Assembly: GCA_024641135.1 (NCBI GenBank)
Contig: JAHEDS010000010.1
Span: forward strand, 1 to 50,628
Source: Flavobacteriales bacterium
Lineage (GTDB): Bacteria; Bacteroidota; Bacteroidia; Flavobacteriales; Flavobacteriaceae
DNA length: 50,628 nucleotides
Direction of reading: 5' to 3'
The position numbers and the translations under genes were made by a program. How positions within the stretch are numbered: the first letter of the stretch is position 1; the number at the start of each line of letters is the position of its first letter. The notes under the pieces were generated by a model. The model did no database searches and was not told the origin of the DNA. It was given only the letters and a program-made list of their open reading frames with translations. Shown here one piece after another: positions 10,600 to 18,353 of the stretch.

Positions 10600-10668
10600 A
10601 AAAAGGTGAACGAGAGTTCACCTTTTTGCCCCAAATCTACCATGAACTTAACCTACTTATGTTATGGT
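10600..10668 (-). ncRNA. candidate small RNA, copy 1
   Basis: Read on the minus strand, a 69-nt unit starts with hairpin ACCATAAC / GTTCATGGT (8 bp, one bulged base, 13-nt loop). A linker containing GATTTGGGG follows, then the intrinsic terminator GGTGAAC-TCTC-GTTCACC-TTTTT. A promoter with perfect TTTG and TACATTTG boxes 18 nt apart sits so that transcription should begin at or next to the first hairpin base. The first 41 nt are identical to copy 2. No protein can be read from it. It may belong to a known flavobacterial RNA motif family such as Flavo-1; I cannot confirm that without a covariance search. Confidence 0.7.
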
Positions 10669-10672
10669 GATT

Positions 10673-10702
10673 CAAATGTATGCAGCTACTAACAACTACA
10701 AA
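10673..10702 (-). promoter_or_regulatory. promoter of small RNA copy 1
   Basis: Minus strand: TTTG (10702-10699), 18-nt spacer, TACATTTG (10680-10673). Both elements match the Bacteroidetes consensus exactly, ending 5 nt before the conserved RNA core. Confidence 0.75.
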
Positions 10703-10797
10703 AATATTTTAGTTCAACTACTAATTTATTAGCTTAAAAGATAAACGGTATAGGTGTATTAAAGATGAGTAAATGGAGTAGAAGTTAAAAAGGGCAT

Positions 10798-10870
10798 AAA
10801 AAAAGGCGAACAGAAGTTCACCTTTTTTTGCCCCAAATCTACCATGAACTTAACCTACTTATGTTATGGT
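10798..10870 (-). ncRNA. candidate small RNA, copy 2
   Basis: A second copy of the same unit, about 202 bp upstream (minus strand) of copy 1. The 41-nt core (hairpin plus linker) is identical. The terminator stem is GGTGAAC-TTCT-GTTCGCC with seven T residues. Its single stem change against copy 1 gives a G-U pair on the minus strand but a C-A mismatch on the plus strand, which supports minus-strand transcription. At the same distance as copy 1's -7 box it has TAAATTGG (7 of 8 fitting TAnnTTTG) and no clear -33 TTTG. It lies 115 nt beyond the purF-like stop, so it could also be released from that gene's 3' end. Confidence 0.65.
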
Positions 10871-10880
10871 AGTACCAATT

Positions 10881-10960
10881 TATACGTATTTTAGATAAAA
10901 GTTCTATTTTTTAGATAAAACGCATTTTTATTAGATTAAATGTAGTTTTCATAGATAAAG
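10881..10960. repeat. four direct repeats with exact 20-bp period
   Basis: TTAGATAAAA at 10891 and 10911, TTAGATTAAA at 10931 and ATAGATAAAG at 10951 share TAGAT(A/T)AA at an exact 20-bp period. Each is preceded by a T-rich half-unit. The promoter-proximal repeat would sit near -20 to -30 of small RNA copy 2. Two helical turns per repeat is what an operator array for a dimeric or oligomeric regulator would show; a degenerate minisatellite is the alternative. Confidence 0.6.
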
Positions 10961-10984
10961 TGCCACTAAATATTTTTTTATTAA

Positions 10985-12883
10985 TTAATAGGCCCGTTTT
11001 TTGTTTCCTTCATAAAAATTAATAAATGCACGGTTAACAACTCTGTTTCCGCCTACTGTTGGGTAGTTACCCGTAAAATACCAATCACCCAAATGTTTTG
11101 GACAAGCCTTATGTAAATTTTCAACTGACTGGAATATTATTTTAATTTCAGATTTAACATTGTCACCAGTTAATAACTCTGCTATTTTATCCGAGATTTG
11201 TTCATCTGTAAACGGTTCATAAATTTCCTTAACAAAGTTTTTAACTTGTCTGTCTTCTAAATCTGTTTGAAGAATGCATTTATCATATACTTCTTTTACA
11301 ATGTCAAAGTTGTTTGATTCTTTAAGTAGCTCTAATGCAGCTTTAAAAGCAATTAAACTTTCAAGATTTGCCATATCTATACCGTAACAATCGGGATAAC
11401 GTATTTGCGGTGCTGAAGAAACTATAACAATTTTTTTAGGATTCAATCTGTCAAGCATTTTTATAATACTCATCTTTAGAGTAGTCCCTCGAACAATGCT
11501 ATCATCTATAATAACCAAATTATCAGTCCGTTTAATAACCCCATAAGTTACATCATAAACGTGTGCTACTAAGTCATCACGGCTACTGTCTTCTGTAATA
11601 AAAGTCCTTAGTTTAACATCTTTAATGGCTATCTTTTCAATTCGCGGCATTTGAGATAAAATTTCGGTAACCCGTTCTGCTGATAAATTTCTGCTTCCGC
11701 TTAGAATAGCTTTGGTTTTCTTTTTATTGAGGAAATCTTCTACCGATTCAATCATTCCGTAAAAGGAAGTTTCTGCCGTATTTGGGATATATGAAAAAAC
11801 AGTATTTTTAATATCCTTGTTAATAGCGTCTAAAACTTTTGGCATGAGCAATCTACCAAGCATTTTTCGTTCTTGATAAATTTCAGCATCACTACCTCTT
11901 GAAAAATAAATGCGTTCAAATGAGCACGCTTTTCGTTCTAAAGGATTTAATATTTTCTTAATGGCAGTTTTACCAGATTTTTTTGTGATAATAGCATGAC
12001 CAGGCTCCAACTCTTTAACATCTTGATATTTTACATTAAATACCGTTTGAATCACAGGACGCTCAGAAGCAACCACAACAATTTCATCATCTTTATAATA
12101 ATATGCTGGACGAATTCCTGCAGGATCTCTTAATACAAATGAATCTCCGTGACCTAGTAATCCAGCCATTGCATAACCGCCATCCCAGTTTTTAGCAGCT
12201 CTCTTAAGTATTTTAGCAACGTTTAAACGCTCAGCAATCAGAGGAGAACACTCATTTTTGCTATAACCTTCATTTTTTAAATCTTTATATATTTTGCTTA
12301 CAGAATCATCTAAAAAATGACCTATTTTTTCCATAATGGTAATAGTATCGGTATACTCCTTTGGATGCTGACCTAAATCAATTAGGTTTTGAAACAATTC
12401 TTTAACATTGGTCATGTTAAAGTTTCCGGCAAGAATAAGATTTCTGTGCTGCCAGTTATTTTGTCTTAAAAAGGGATGAACGCTTTCAACACTGTTCTTC
12501 CCAAAAGTACCATATCTAACGTGTCCTAAAAAGACTTCACCTATATAGGGAATATTCTTTTTTTGAAGTTCGACACTATCTACATATTCAGGATTTTCTG
12601 TAAACTCTTTGTTAATTCTTTGGTTTATTTGAGCAAAAATATCTTGAATAGGTTGTTGTGCGATAGATCTCACCCTACTTATATAGCGTTCACCAGGCTT
12701 TGTGTCTAATTTTATACTTGCAAAACCAGCTCCATCTTGACCTCTGTTATGCTGTTTTTCCATCATCAGATACATTTTATTGACTCCATAAAACGCACTT
12801 CCATATTTTTCTTTATAGAACTCTAAAGGTTTTAAAAGTCTTAAAACAGCAATTCCGCATTCGTGTTTTAACGCATCACTCAT
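10985..12883 (-). CDS. purF: PurF-like amidophosphoribosyltransferase
   Basis: A 632-residue class II glutamine amidotransferase fused to a PRPP-binding phosphoribosyltransferase, matching the first enzyme of purine synthesis (PRPP plus glutamine to phosphoribosylamine). The catalytic cysteine is in HECGIAVLRL (Cys9; the short propeptide would be removed). Other motifs: HNRGQDGAGF, GHVRYGTFG, FVLRDPAGIRPAYY, ERIYFSRGSD, and the PRPP loop VIIDDSIVRGTT. It is longer than usual PurF (about 470-505), with extra sequence in the middle and at the C-terminus. Flavobacteria often carry a second PurF, so this may be a paralogue. A terminator hairpin lies 31 nt before its ATG. Confidence 0.85.
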   Translation of the reverse strand: MSDALKHECGIAVLRLLKPLEFYKEKYGSAFYGVNKMYLMMEKQHNRGQDGAGFASIKLDTKPGERYISRVRSIAQQPIQDIFAQINQRINKEFTENPEYVDSVELQKKNIPYIGEVFLGHVRYGTFGKNSVESVHPFLRQNNWQHRNLILAGNFNMTNVKELFQNLIDLGQHPKEYTDTITIMEKIGHFLDDSVSKIYKDLKNEGYSKNECSPLIAERLNVAKILKRAAKNWDGGYAMAGLLGHGDSFVLRDPAGIRPAYYYKDDEIVVVASERPVIQTVFNVKYQDVKELEPGHAIITKKSGKTAIKKILNPLERKACSFERIYFSRGSDAEIYQERKMLGRLLMPKVLDAINKDIKNTVFSYIPNTAETSFYGMIESVEDFLNKKKTKAILSGSRNLSAERVTEILSQMPRIEKIAIKDVKLRTFITEDSSRDDLVAHVYDVTYGVIKRTDNLVIIDDSIVRGTTLKMSIIKMLDRLNPKKIVIVSSAPQIRYPDCYGIDMANLESLIAFKAALELLKESNNFDIVKEVYDKCILQTDLEDRQVKNFVKEIYEPFTDEQISDKIAELLTGDNVKSEIKIIFQSVENLHKACPKHLGDWYFTGNYPTVGGNRVVNRAFINFYEGNKKRAY

Positions 12884-12914
12884 TTCAGTAGTATTTTGTT
12901 TTATTTATATAAAT

Positions 12915-12943
12915 AAAAAACGCGCTCTATTTTGAGCGCGTTT
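12915..12943 (-). terminator. hairpin terminator after the PfkB gene
   Basis: On the minus strand AAACGCGCTC, loop AAAATA, GAGCGCGTTT, then a run of T. It starts just beyond the PfkB stop codon and ends 31 nt before the ATG of the co-oriented purF-like gene. Confidence 0.85.
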
Positions 12944-12945
12944 GT

Positions 12946-13872
12946 TTATGTTAATGTTATATCGAATTGTGTTAATTTTTTAAATTGCAATAATCGTTTA
13001 TGAACCTCGTCATGTGTCAAATTTTTCATGCGTTCGGTTCCAAATTTTTCAACACAAAACGACGCTAGTGTGGATCCATAGATAACAGCATTCTTCATGT
13101 TTTCAAACGAAATATCTCCTGTTTTTGCAATATAGCCAGCAAATCCACCAGCAAACGTGTCGCCAGCACCTGTTGGATCAAAAACTTCCTCTAAAGGTAG
13201 TGCAGGAGCATAAAACACATTATCATTATGAAATAATAAAGCACCATGTTCTCCTTTTTTAATCACCACATATTTTGGTCCCATTTCATGAATTTTTCTT
13301 GCAGCAACAACTAAAGAATACTCTCCGGTTAATTGACGTGCTTCTTCATCATTGATAGTAATAACATCAATACGTTTAATAACATTATGTAATTCTGTTA
13401 AAGCGCTATTCATCCAGAAATTCATGGTGTCTAATATGACTAACTTTGGTTTAGCTGTCATTTGATCTAACACACTCAATTGTACATTAGGGTGCAAATT
13501 CCCTAACATTACAACTTCAGAATCGCGATAATTTAAAGGAACTTTTGGGTTGAAATCTGCAAGAGTATTTAGCTCAGTTACTAAAGTATCTCGTGTGTTC
13601 ATATCATTATGATACTTCCCACTCCAGAAAAAGGTTTTACCATTTTTAACTATTTCAACACCAGACACATTTATGTTTTTTCCAGATAATAAATCCAAGT
13701 AATCTTGAGGGAAATCACCTCCAACGATAGAAACAACTGCAGAATCAATATCAAATTGTGATGCCGACAAACCAATAAAAGTTGCGGCGCCACCCAGTAT
13801 TTTATCGGTTTTACCGAAAGGAGTTTCAATAGCATCAAACGCTAAAGTACCTACAATGACTAATTTACTCAT
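12946..13872 (-). CDS. PfkB family carbohydrate/nucleoside kinase
   Basis: A 308-residue kinase of the ribokinase/PfkB family, which phosphorylates sugars or nucleosides with ATP. The N-terminal GG motif is in ILGGAATFIGLSASQF. The C-terminal signature DPTGAGDTFAGGFAGY carries the catalytic aspartate and anion hole (about residue 235). ITINDEEARQLTGE is also typical. Its position beside purF-like, and in the same block as purN, suggests a nucleoside or ribose substrate, but this is inference. A -7 box lies 23 nt upstream and a strong terminator directly downstream. Confidence 0.9.
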   Translation of the reverse strand: MSKLVIVGTLAFDAIETPFGKTDKILGGAATFIGLSASQFDIDSAVVSIVGGDFPQDYLDLLSGKNINVSGVEIVKNGKTFFWSGKYHNDMNTRDTLVTELNTLADFNPKVPLNYRDSEVVMLGNLHPNVQLSVLDQMTAKPKLVILDTMNFWMNSALTELHNVIKRIDVITINDEEARQLTGEYSLVVAARKIHEMGPKYVVIKKGEHGALLFHNDNVFYAPALPLEEVFDPTGAGDTFAGGFAGYIAKTGDISFENMKNAVIYGSTLASFCVEKFGTERMKNLTHDEVHKRLLQFKKLTQFDITLT

Positions 13873-13894
13873 GAAGAGGGTTAATAATTTTGTG

Positions 13895-13902
13895 CAAATA
13901 TA
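13895..13902 (-). promoter_or_regulatory. -7 promoter box of the PfkB kinase gene
   Basis: TATATTTG on the minus strand matches TAnnTTTG, 23 nt before the ATG at 13872. No exact TTTG was found at the -33 position. Confidence 0.5.
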
Positions 13903-14060
13903 AACTTTTTAAAAGCTAAAAAGCGAATTTATTTTTCCTCAAAATTTGGATAAAGTATCGCTTGTTATATTTCAATAAACTTATAATTAGAAAAAGAAAT
14001 TCATAAGCTTCTGACTCAGAAAGTGCATTCTAAAAAAGCCTTTATTTTTTAAGTACAGAA

Positions 14061-15161
14061 TTATATTTTTATATAAATTTTCTTCTTATCCATAAAAAAT
14101 CCAACAACCCAACAAGTAAGCATTATAGAAAGCGCAAATGCCAAAGAGCCTACGTATCCCCCAAGTGATGACACAAATATGTTTTCAGCAATCCAATCAT
14201 AGGCAGAATTGTCACCAATTCTAGATACAAATAAAGTAATAACAAGTATCTCTGAAAGCACATAAATGAACAAGGGGTTTTTACCAAAGACTTCAAAGAA
14301 ATAGGTCCATTTTGTTTTATTCAAAATATCTAAAAGGTAGACTAATAATGATAAAACAATCAAGTCGATTCCAATGGTAAGTATAACAAAAGAGCTTGAC
14401 CAAAGTTTTTTGTTAAATGGTAAAAGTAAATCCCAGCTTAGTCCAATAAAAATCAACACAGCTCCGAGTAGGGTCATTTGTGCTATTGTTTTATAATTTT
14501 GACCACTTTTTTGAAGGAATATGCCTGTAAGATATCCCGCAATGACATTTGCAATAGCAGGCAGAGTACTTAATAATCCCTCAGGATCAAAAGCTATTCC
14601 ATCACCATGATACATGTGACTAGCTCCAATTAACCAAGTGTCTAATTTTAATACGGCATTACCGGGCAATGACAAATCACCAAACGCTAAAAGTATTATT
14701 GGATACGAAATAAGCGCAAATAAACTGAATATTATGGCGCCCTTTGTTTTGAAAAATCGTAAAACAACAGATGCAATTAAATAGCATAGGGCAATACGCT
14801 GAAGTACCCCAAAAATACGTGTATTATGGATACTTGTTAATGTGCCATTTTCAAAAAATGGGAACCAATACATTAGGAAGCCTATCAGAAAAATAATTAA
14901 GGTCCTTTTGAACACTTTTGAAAAAAATATTTTATTTGATAAGGACTCATATTTCCCCATACTAAAGCTCATGGAATTACCAACTATAAAAAGAAAAGTA
15001 GGAAAAACCAAATCGGTTAATGTAAAGCCATTCCATTCGGCATGTAATAATGGAGAAAAGGTAGTGGAATACTTTCCAGGTGAATTTACAACAATCATTA
15101 AAGCAATATCTAACCCTCTAAACACATCTAATGATAAATAACGTTTTTTAATTTTCTCCAT
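14061..15161 (-). CDS. HGSNAT-like membrane acyltransferase (DUF5009/NagX type)
   Basis: A 366-residue polytopic membrane protein with about ten hydrophobic segments. The N-terminal signature RYLSLDVFRGLDIALMIVVN and the following FTLTDLVFPTFLFIVGNSMSF place it with the heparan-alpha-glucosaminide N-acetyltransferase relatives (DUF5009/DUF1624). These are thought to transfer acetyl groups across the membrane to amino sugars. It lies 41 nt downstream of the Gfo/Idh/MocA gene on the same strand, so the two likely form an operon concerned with sugar metabolism. Family is clear; the substrate is not. Confidence 0.85.
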   Translation of the reverse strand: MEKIKKRYLSLDVFRGLDIALMIVVNSPGKYSTTFSPLLHAEWNGFTLTDLVFPTFLFIVGNSMSFSMGKYESLSNKIFFSKVFKRTLIIFLIGFLMYWFPFFENGTLTSIHNTRIFGVLQRIALCYLIASVVLRFFKTKGAIIFSLFALISYPIILLAFGDLSLPGNAVLKLDTWLIGASHMYHGDGIAFDPEGLLSTLPAIANVIAGYLTGIFLQKSGQNYKTIAQMTLLGAVLIFIGLSWDLLLPFNKKLWSSSFVILTIGIDLIVLSLLVYLLDILNKTKWTYFFEVFGKNPLFIYVLSEILVITLFVSRIGDNSAYDWIAENIFVSSLGGYVGSLAFALSIMLTCWVVGFFMDKKKIYIKI

Positions 15162-15202
15162 TTTTAATTTTAAAATATAGTTGATATAATTTTTTGGATT
15201 TA

Positions 15203-16573
15203 CTAAAGTATTACGTTTTCTGTTTGCCCTTCGATACGGCTTTTTTCTGCAGTGAAACCCATAATATGACTCTCAACAGATGCATCAATAGTCGATGATA
15301 ATAAATCAGGATTTTGTTGAGATACAGCTTTAACCCAATCTGCTGCTAAATTCCAATCGCCGCCACCATGCGAATCACTATCAAGTTCAAATACCGTTTC
15401 TTCATTAGTTAAGAAGTTTGTATAAACAAATTTAGACATGTCTCCAACTATGTCTCCATGGCTTCCCATTATGCGCGTGCGCCTTCCTTCATACGAAGTG
15501 AAAGCCTCCATACTAAAGGCAGCTGTAATGCCATCTTCAAATTGAAGATTGGTGACATAATGGTCCGGTTGATCGTTATCCATTTGATAAACACAACGAC
15601 CATAATTTGTTGTTTTTAGATAGTTAAGTACTGCTTCCGCTTGTTTGTCAGTATCTTCAGGAAGATCGAAAACGTAATTTCGTTGTCGTTCTCTGTAGTA
15701 AATTTTCAATGCGCTATAAGGGCATTCATTCTCTACAGTACAACCATCAGTGCATCTTGGCGTTGCTCCTTCAGGTTTATTTTCTTTTTTAAACCATTTT
15801 AAGTCCCCAAAAGCAGAGACTTTTTTACATGGTTTTCCAACCATCCACCTTAAAATATCAAGGTCGTGGCAAGATTTAGCCAAAATTATGGGAGTTGTCT
15901 CTTTACTATTGTGCCAATTTCCACGAACATAGCTATGAGACATATGTATATGTTCAATAGGTTCAATATGCTGAATACTTATTAACTCTCCAATGCTTCC
16001 ATTTTGAATTAATTCACGTAATTTAATAAAGTAAGGAGAATATCTTAGAACATGACAAACGCCAACTATTCTATTTGTTGTTTTTGCCAGAGCTAATATA
16101 TCTCGGCATTCCTTTTCTGTGGGAGCAATAGGTTTTTCTAATAAGATATCGTAACCCATTGAAAGCGCTTTCATGCAAGGGTCATAATGTAAATTATCGG
16201 GAGTTGTAATTATAATGGCATCGGCAAATTTAGGTCTTTCGAAAACCTGCTCCCAAGTATCAAAACTATTTTCAGGTTTAATATTATGTTTTGTACAATA
16301 CCGCTCATTTCTAATTTTAATAGGTTCAGCGACGCCAATAATATTTAAATGGTCTGGAAATTTCATAGCAAAATCCCCATATACGTTTCCTCTGTTACCT
16401 GCACCAAGAGTGATAGCAGTCACAGGTTTTTCTGGGGCCGGGTTTTTTAATTTATTGGGAATATGTACTCTAATATTTGGAGTGCTAAATCCATGAAGTG
16501 GAACTGTCAATATACCTCCTGTGGCAAAACCTAATGTTTTAAGGAGATTTCTTCTAGAAATTTCTTTTTTCAT
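15203..16573 (-). CDS. Tat-exported Gfo/Idh/MocA family oxidoreductase
   Basis: A 456-residue NAD(P)-dependent oxidoreductase-type protein. It begins with a twin-arginine signal (KKEISRRNLLKTLGFATGG), so it should be exported folded with its cofactor. The Rossmann start is ITLGAGNRGNVYGDF, followed by ADAIIITTPDNLHYDP and the LEKPIAPTEKE motif with the family lysine. A cysteine cluster, RCTDGCTVENECPYSA, near residue 275 could bind a metal. The partner is the HGSNAT-like protein downstream. It probably acts on a sugar or sugar derivative; GH109-type glycosidase activity is possible in this fold, but I did not recognise that subfamily's sequence. Confidence 0.9.
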   Translation of the reverse strand: MKKEISRRNLLKTLGFATGGILTVPLHGFSTPNIRVHIPNKLKNPAPEKPVTAITLGAGNRGNVYGDFAMKFPDHLNIIGVAEPIKIRNERYCTKHNIKPENSFDTWEQVFERPKFADAIIITTPDNLHYDPCMKALSMGYDILLEKPIAPTEKECRDILALAKTTNRIVGVCHVLRYSPYFIKLRELIQNGSIGELISIQHIEPIEHIHMSHSYVRGNWHNSKETTPIILAKSCHDLDILRWMVGKPCKKVSAFGDLKWFKKENKPEGATPRCTDGCTVENECPYSALKIYYRERQRNYVFDLPEDTDKQAEAVLNYLKTTNYGRCVYQMDNDQPDHYVTNLQFEDGITAAFSMEAFTSYEGRRTRIMGSHGDIVGDMSKFVYTNFLTNEETVFELDSDSHGGGDWNLAADWVKAVSQQNPDLLSSTIDASVESHIMGFTAEKSRIEGQTENVIL

Positions 16574-16632
16574 TACTGACGAATTAACAAATTATTATTT
16601 TTAAAAATAGTATTTTTAATTGTATATCAATA

Positions 16633-17274
16633 TTATTTTCTTCCAAAATCTGCAGGGATTTCTCCCCAAGCTTTTGTTTCCCATTTTACAATAACAGTAT
16701 TAAAACTATTTGTCTTTAACCAATTAACCGCCCTTTCAATCAGCTCAAAAACGGCTTTGTTTTTTTCGTTTAATTCGAGTTTGGTATTACAGGTTTTCTT
16801 TTTCACCCAACTTATAGCTGTTCTAGAATCTGTATATATAATTTTATCACTGTTATTTTTTTTTAACAAAGCTAAACCATGAACAATGGCTAAAAATTCC
16901 CCAATGTTATTAGTGCCTTCTTCAAAAGGGCCTTGGATAAATAATTGTTTTTTTGTTTTAGTATCAACTCCTCGATATTCCATTATGCCAGGATTTCCAC
17001 TTGAGGCAGCATCAACTGAAATCGAATCAAAATTAGGCTGGCCAATTTTTTTGAGTTGTTCAGCAGATAATTCACTTTTAAAAGACTTTGACTTTCCTAT
17101 ATAGTCTTTATAGTTACTATTTAAAGCTTTTTTAGCAGCATCAAAACTTTCAAAAGATTTATACTGAGCGCCTTCATAATTGGTGATTTGTGCTTTACAA
17201 TCATCCCAGGATTCAAATACTCCTTTATGATGTCCTTTCCAAACCGTATAATATTTTTTCTTTTTTTTACTCAT
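16633..17274 (-). CDS. rnhA: ribonuclease HI with viroplasmin-like N-terminus
   Basis: A 213-residue RNase H1 that degrades RNA in RNA-DNA hybrids. The N-terminal 45 residues (KKYYTVWKGHHKGVFESWDD...KSFESFDAAKKAL) form the hybrid-binding domain shared with caulimovirus viroplasmin and eukaryotic RNase H1. The catalytic domain shows ISVDAASSGNPG (Asp), TNNIGEFLAIVHG (Glu), IYTDSRTAISWVKKK (Asp) and a C-terminal PADFGRK (Asp). Its start overlaps the purN stop by 8 nt, so translation is probably coupled. Confidence 0.92.
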   Translation of the reverse strand: MSKKKKKYYTVWKGHHKGVFESWDDCKAQITNYEGAQYKSFESFDAAKKALNSNYKDYIGKSKSFKSELSAEQLKKIGQPNFDSISVDAASSGNPGIMEYRGVDTKTKKQLFIQGPFEEGTNNIGEFLAIVHGLALLKKNNSDKIIYTDSRTAISWVKKKTCNTKLELNEKNKAVFELIERAVNWLKTNSFNTVIVKWETKAWGEIPADFGRK

Positions 17275-17839
17275 TTGGAAATAAAAAGGATTCTACGATT
17301 TTTGGGAAATGCCTCATTTCTAATTCATGGATTTTAGCCGCAACGGTTTCAGCAGAATCATTACTTTTTACTTCACATTTCGATTGAAAAATTACAGCTC
17401 CCTCATCGTAATGTTCATTAACATAATGGATAGTGATGCCGGTCTCCCTTTCTTTATTTGCAACTACAGATTCGTGAACATGCATACCATACATGCCTTT
17501 CCCTCCATATTTAGGCAATAAAGCTGGATGGATATTTATGACCTTATTTTCAAAAGCATCCAAAATAGGTGTTGGGAATTTCCATAAAAAACCAGCAAGA
17601 ACGATAATATCTGGATTAATTGCTTTCAAAAGATCTAAAACATGATTTTCAGCATAAAACGCCGTTCTATTAAATGACAAACAACTAACTTTTAAATTGT
17701 TACATCGGTCAATTACCTTAGCGTAAGGATTATTTGTTAAGACTTGAACAACAGAAACATCCTTTCTTGTATTAAAAAACTTAATTAAATTTTCGGCATT
17801 CGTTCCGGAACCTGAAGCAAAAATTATGATGCGTTTCAT
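17267..17839 (-). CDS. purN: phosphoribosylglycinamide formyltransferase
   Basis: A 190-residue GAR transformylase, step 3 of purine synthesis, transferring formyl from 10-formyltetrahydrofolate. Motifs: FASGSGTNAENLI (phosphate loop), INIHPALLPKYGGKG (catalytic Asn/His) and HYDEGAVIFQ (catalytic Asp). The ORF track begins two codons earlier at a TTG; the ATG giving MKRIIIFASGSG is the family start. It is divergent from acpP. The overlap with rnhA marks an operon. Confidence 0.95.
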   Translation of the reverse strand: MKRIIIFASGSGTNAENLIKFFNTRKDVSVVQVLTNNPYAKVIDRCNNLKVSCLSFNRTAFYAENHVLDLLKAINPDIIVLAGFLWKFPTPILDAFENKVINIHPALLPKYGGKGMYGMHVHESVVANKERETGITIHYVNEHYDEGAVIFQSKCEVKSNDSAETVAAKIHELEMRHFPKIVESFLFPNE

Positions 17840-18068
17840 TTTCAATTTTTTAAACTATTGATAATTGTAATTCGCTAAATATTAAATAAGTATCTTTAAA
17901 AAGCGCCTATACTTAATTATTTAAGAACACTTCTTTGTGTGACATTTTCAAACAAAAAAAAGAATAATAATTAAGAAATAGATAGTAAATTATAAATACT
18001 TAAAACTTATTTGGTAAATTTAGAATCATATTTTTAAACTAAAGTCGTGTTTTAAAAATAAAGTTTTT

Positions 18069-18076
18069 TATTTTTG
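18069..18076 (+). promoter_or_regulatory. -7 promoter box of acpP
   Basis: TATTTTTG matches TAnnTTTG, 31 nt before the acpP ATG. No exact -33 TTTG was found. Confidence 0.55.
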
Positions 18077-18107
18077 CCAACTAATTAAAACCTTAAATTA
18101 AAAGATT

Positions 18108-18341
18108 ATGTCAGACATTGCATCAAGAGTAAAAGCGATTATCGTAGACAAATTGGGAGTTGATGAGAACGAAGTTGTAACTGAAGCTAGCTTCACAAAC
18201 GATTTAGGAGCGGACTCATTAGACACAGTTGAATTAATTATGGAATTTGAAAAAGAATTTGATATTCAAATCCCAGATGATCAAGCTGAAAATATCGCAA
18301 CAGTAGGTCAAGCTATATCGTATATAGAGGCTGCAAAATAA
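18108..18341 (+). CDS. acpP: acyl carrier protein
   Basis: A 77-residue acidic acyl carrier protein for fatty-acid synthesis. The phosphopantetheine attachment serine lies in [16 protein letters not shown] (about residue 38), preceded by the typical FTNDLGAD. Length and composition are standard. It is the first gene of acpP-fabF-rnc, with fabF 12 nt downstream. Its own -7 box precedes it. Confidence 0.97.
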   Translation: MSDIASRVKAIIVDKLGVDENEVVTEASFTNDLGADSLDTVELIMEFEKEFDIQIPDDQAENIATVGQAISYIEAAK

Positions 18342-18353
18342 GCTAAAATTTTT

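Larger units (their letters stand above)
10508..10984. other. gene-free region with terminator, tandem sRNA candidates and phased repeats
   Basis: The longest stretch without a protein gene, between the convergent sodA and purF-like genes. It holds, in order: the sodA terminator, small-RNA candidate 1 with its promoter, about 120 bp of AT-rich spacer with two CAACTAC words 22 bp apart, small-RNA candidate 2, and four 20-bp-phased repeats. No open reading frame with credible features was seen. Confidence 0.8.

Noticed and set aside
10600-10870. Duplicated 41-bp core read as plus-strand RNA, or as ends of an insertion element
   Set aside because: The terminator stem difference is paired only on the minus strand, the perfect promoter points to the minus strand, and the copies are direct repeats with no transposase between them.
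17846-18107. Possible tRNA or riboswitch in the purN-acpP divergent region
   Set aside because: The region is uniformly AT-rich with no cloverleaf, conserved GC core or long stem; only the acpP -7 box could be supported.
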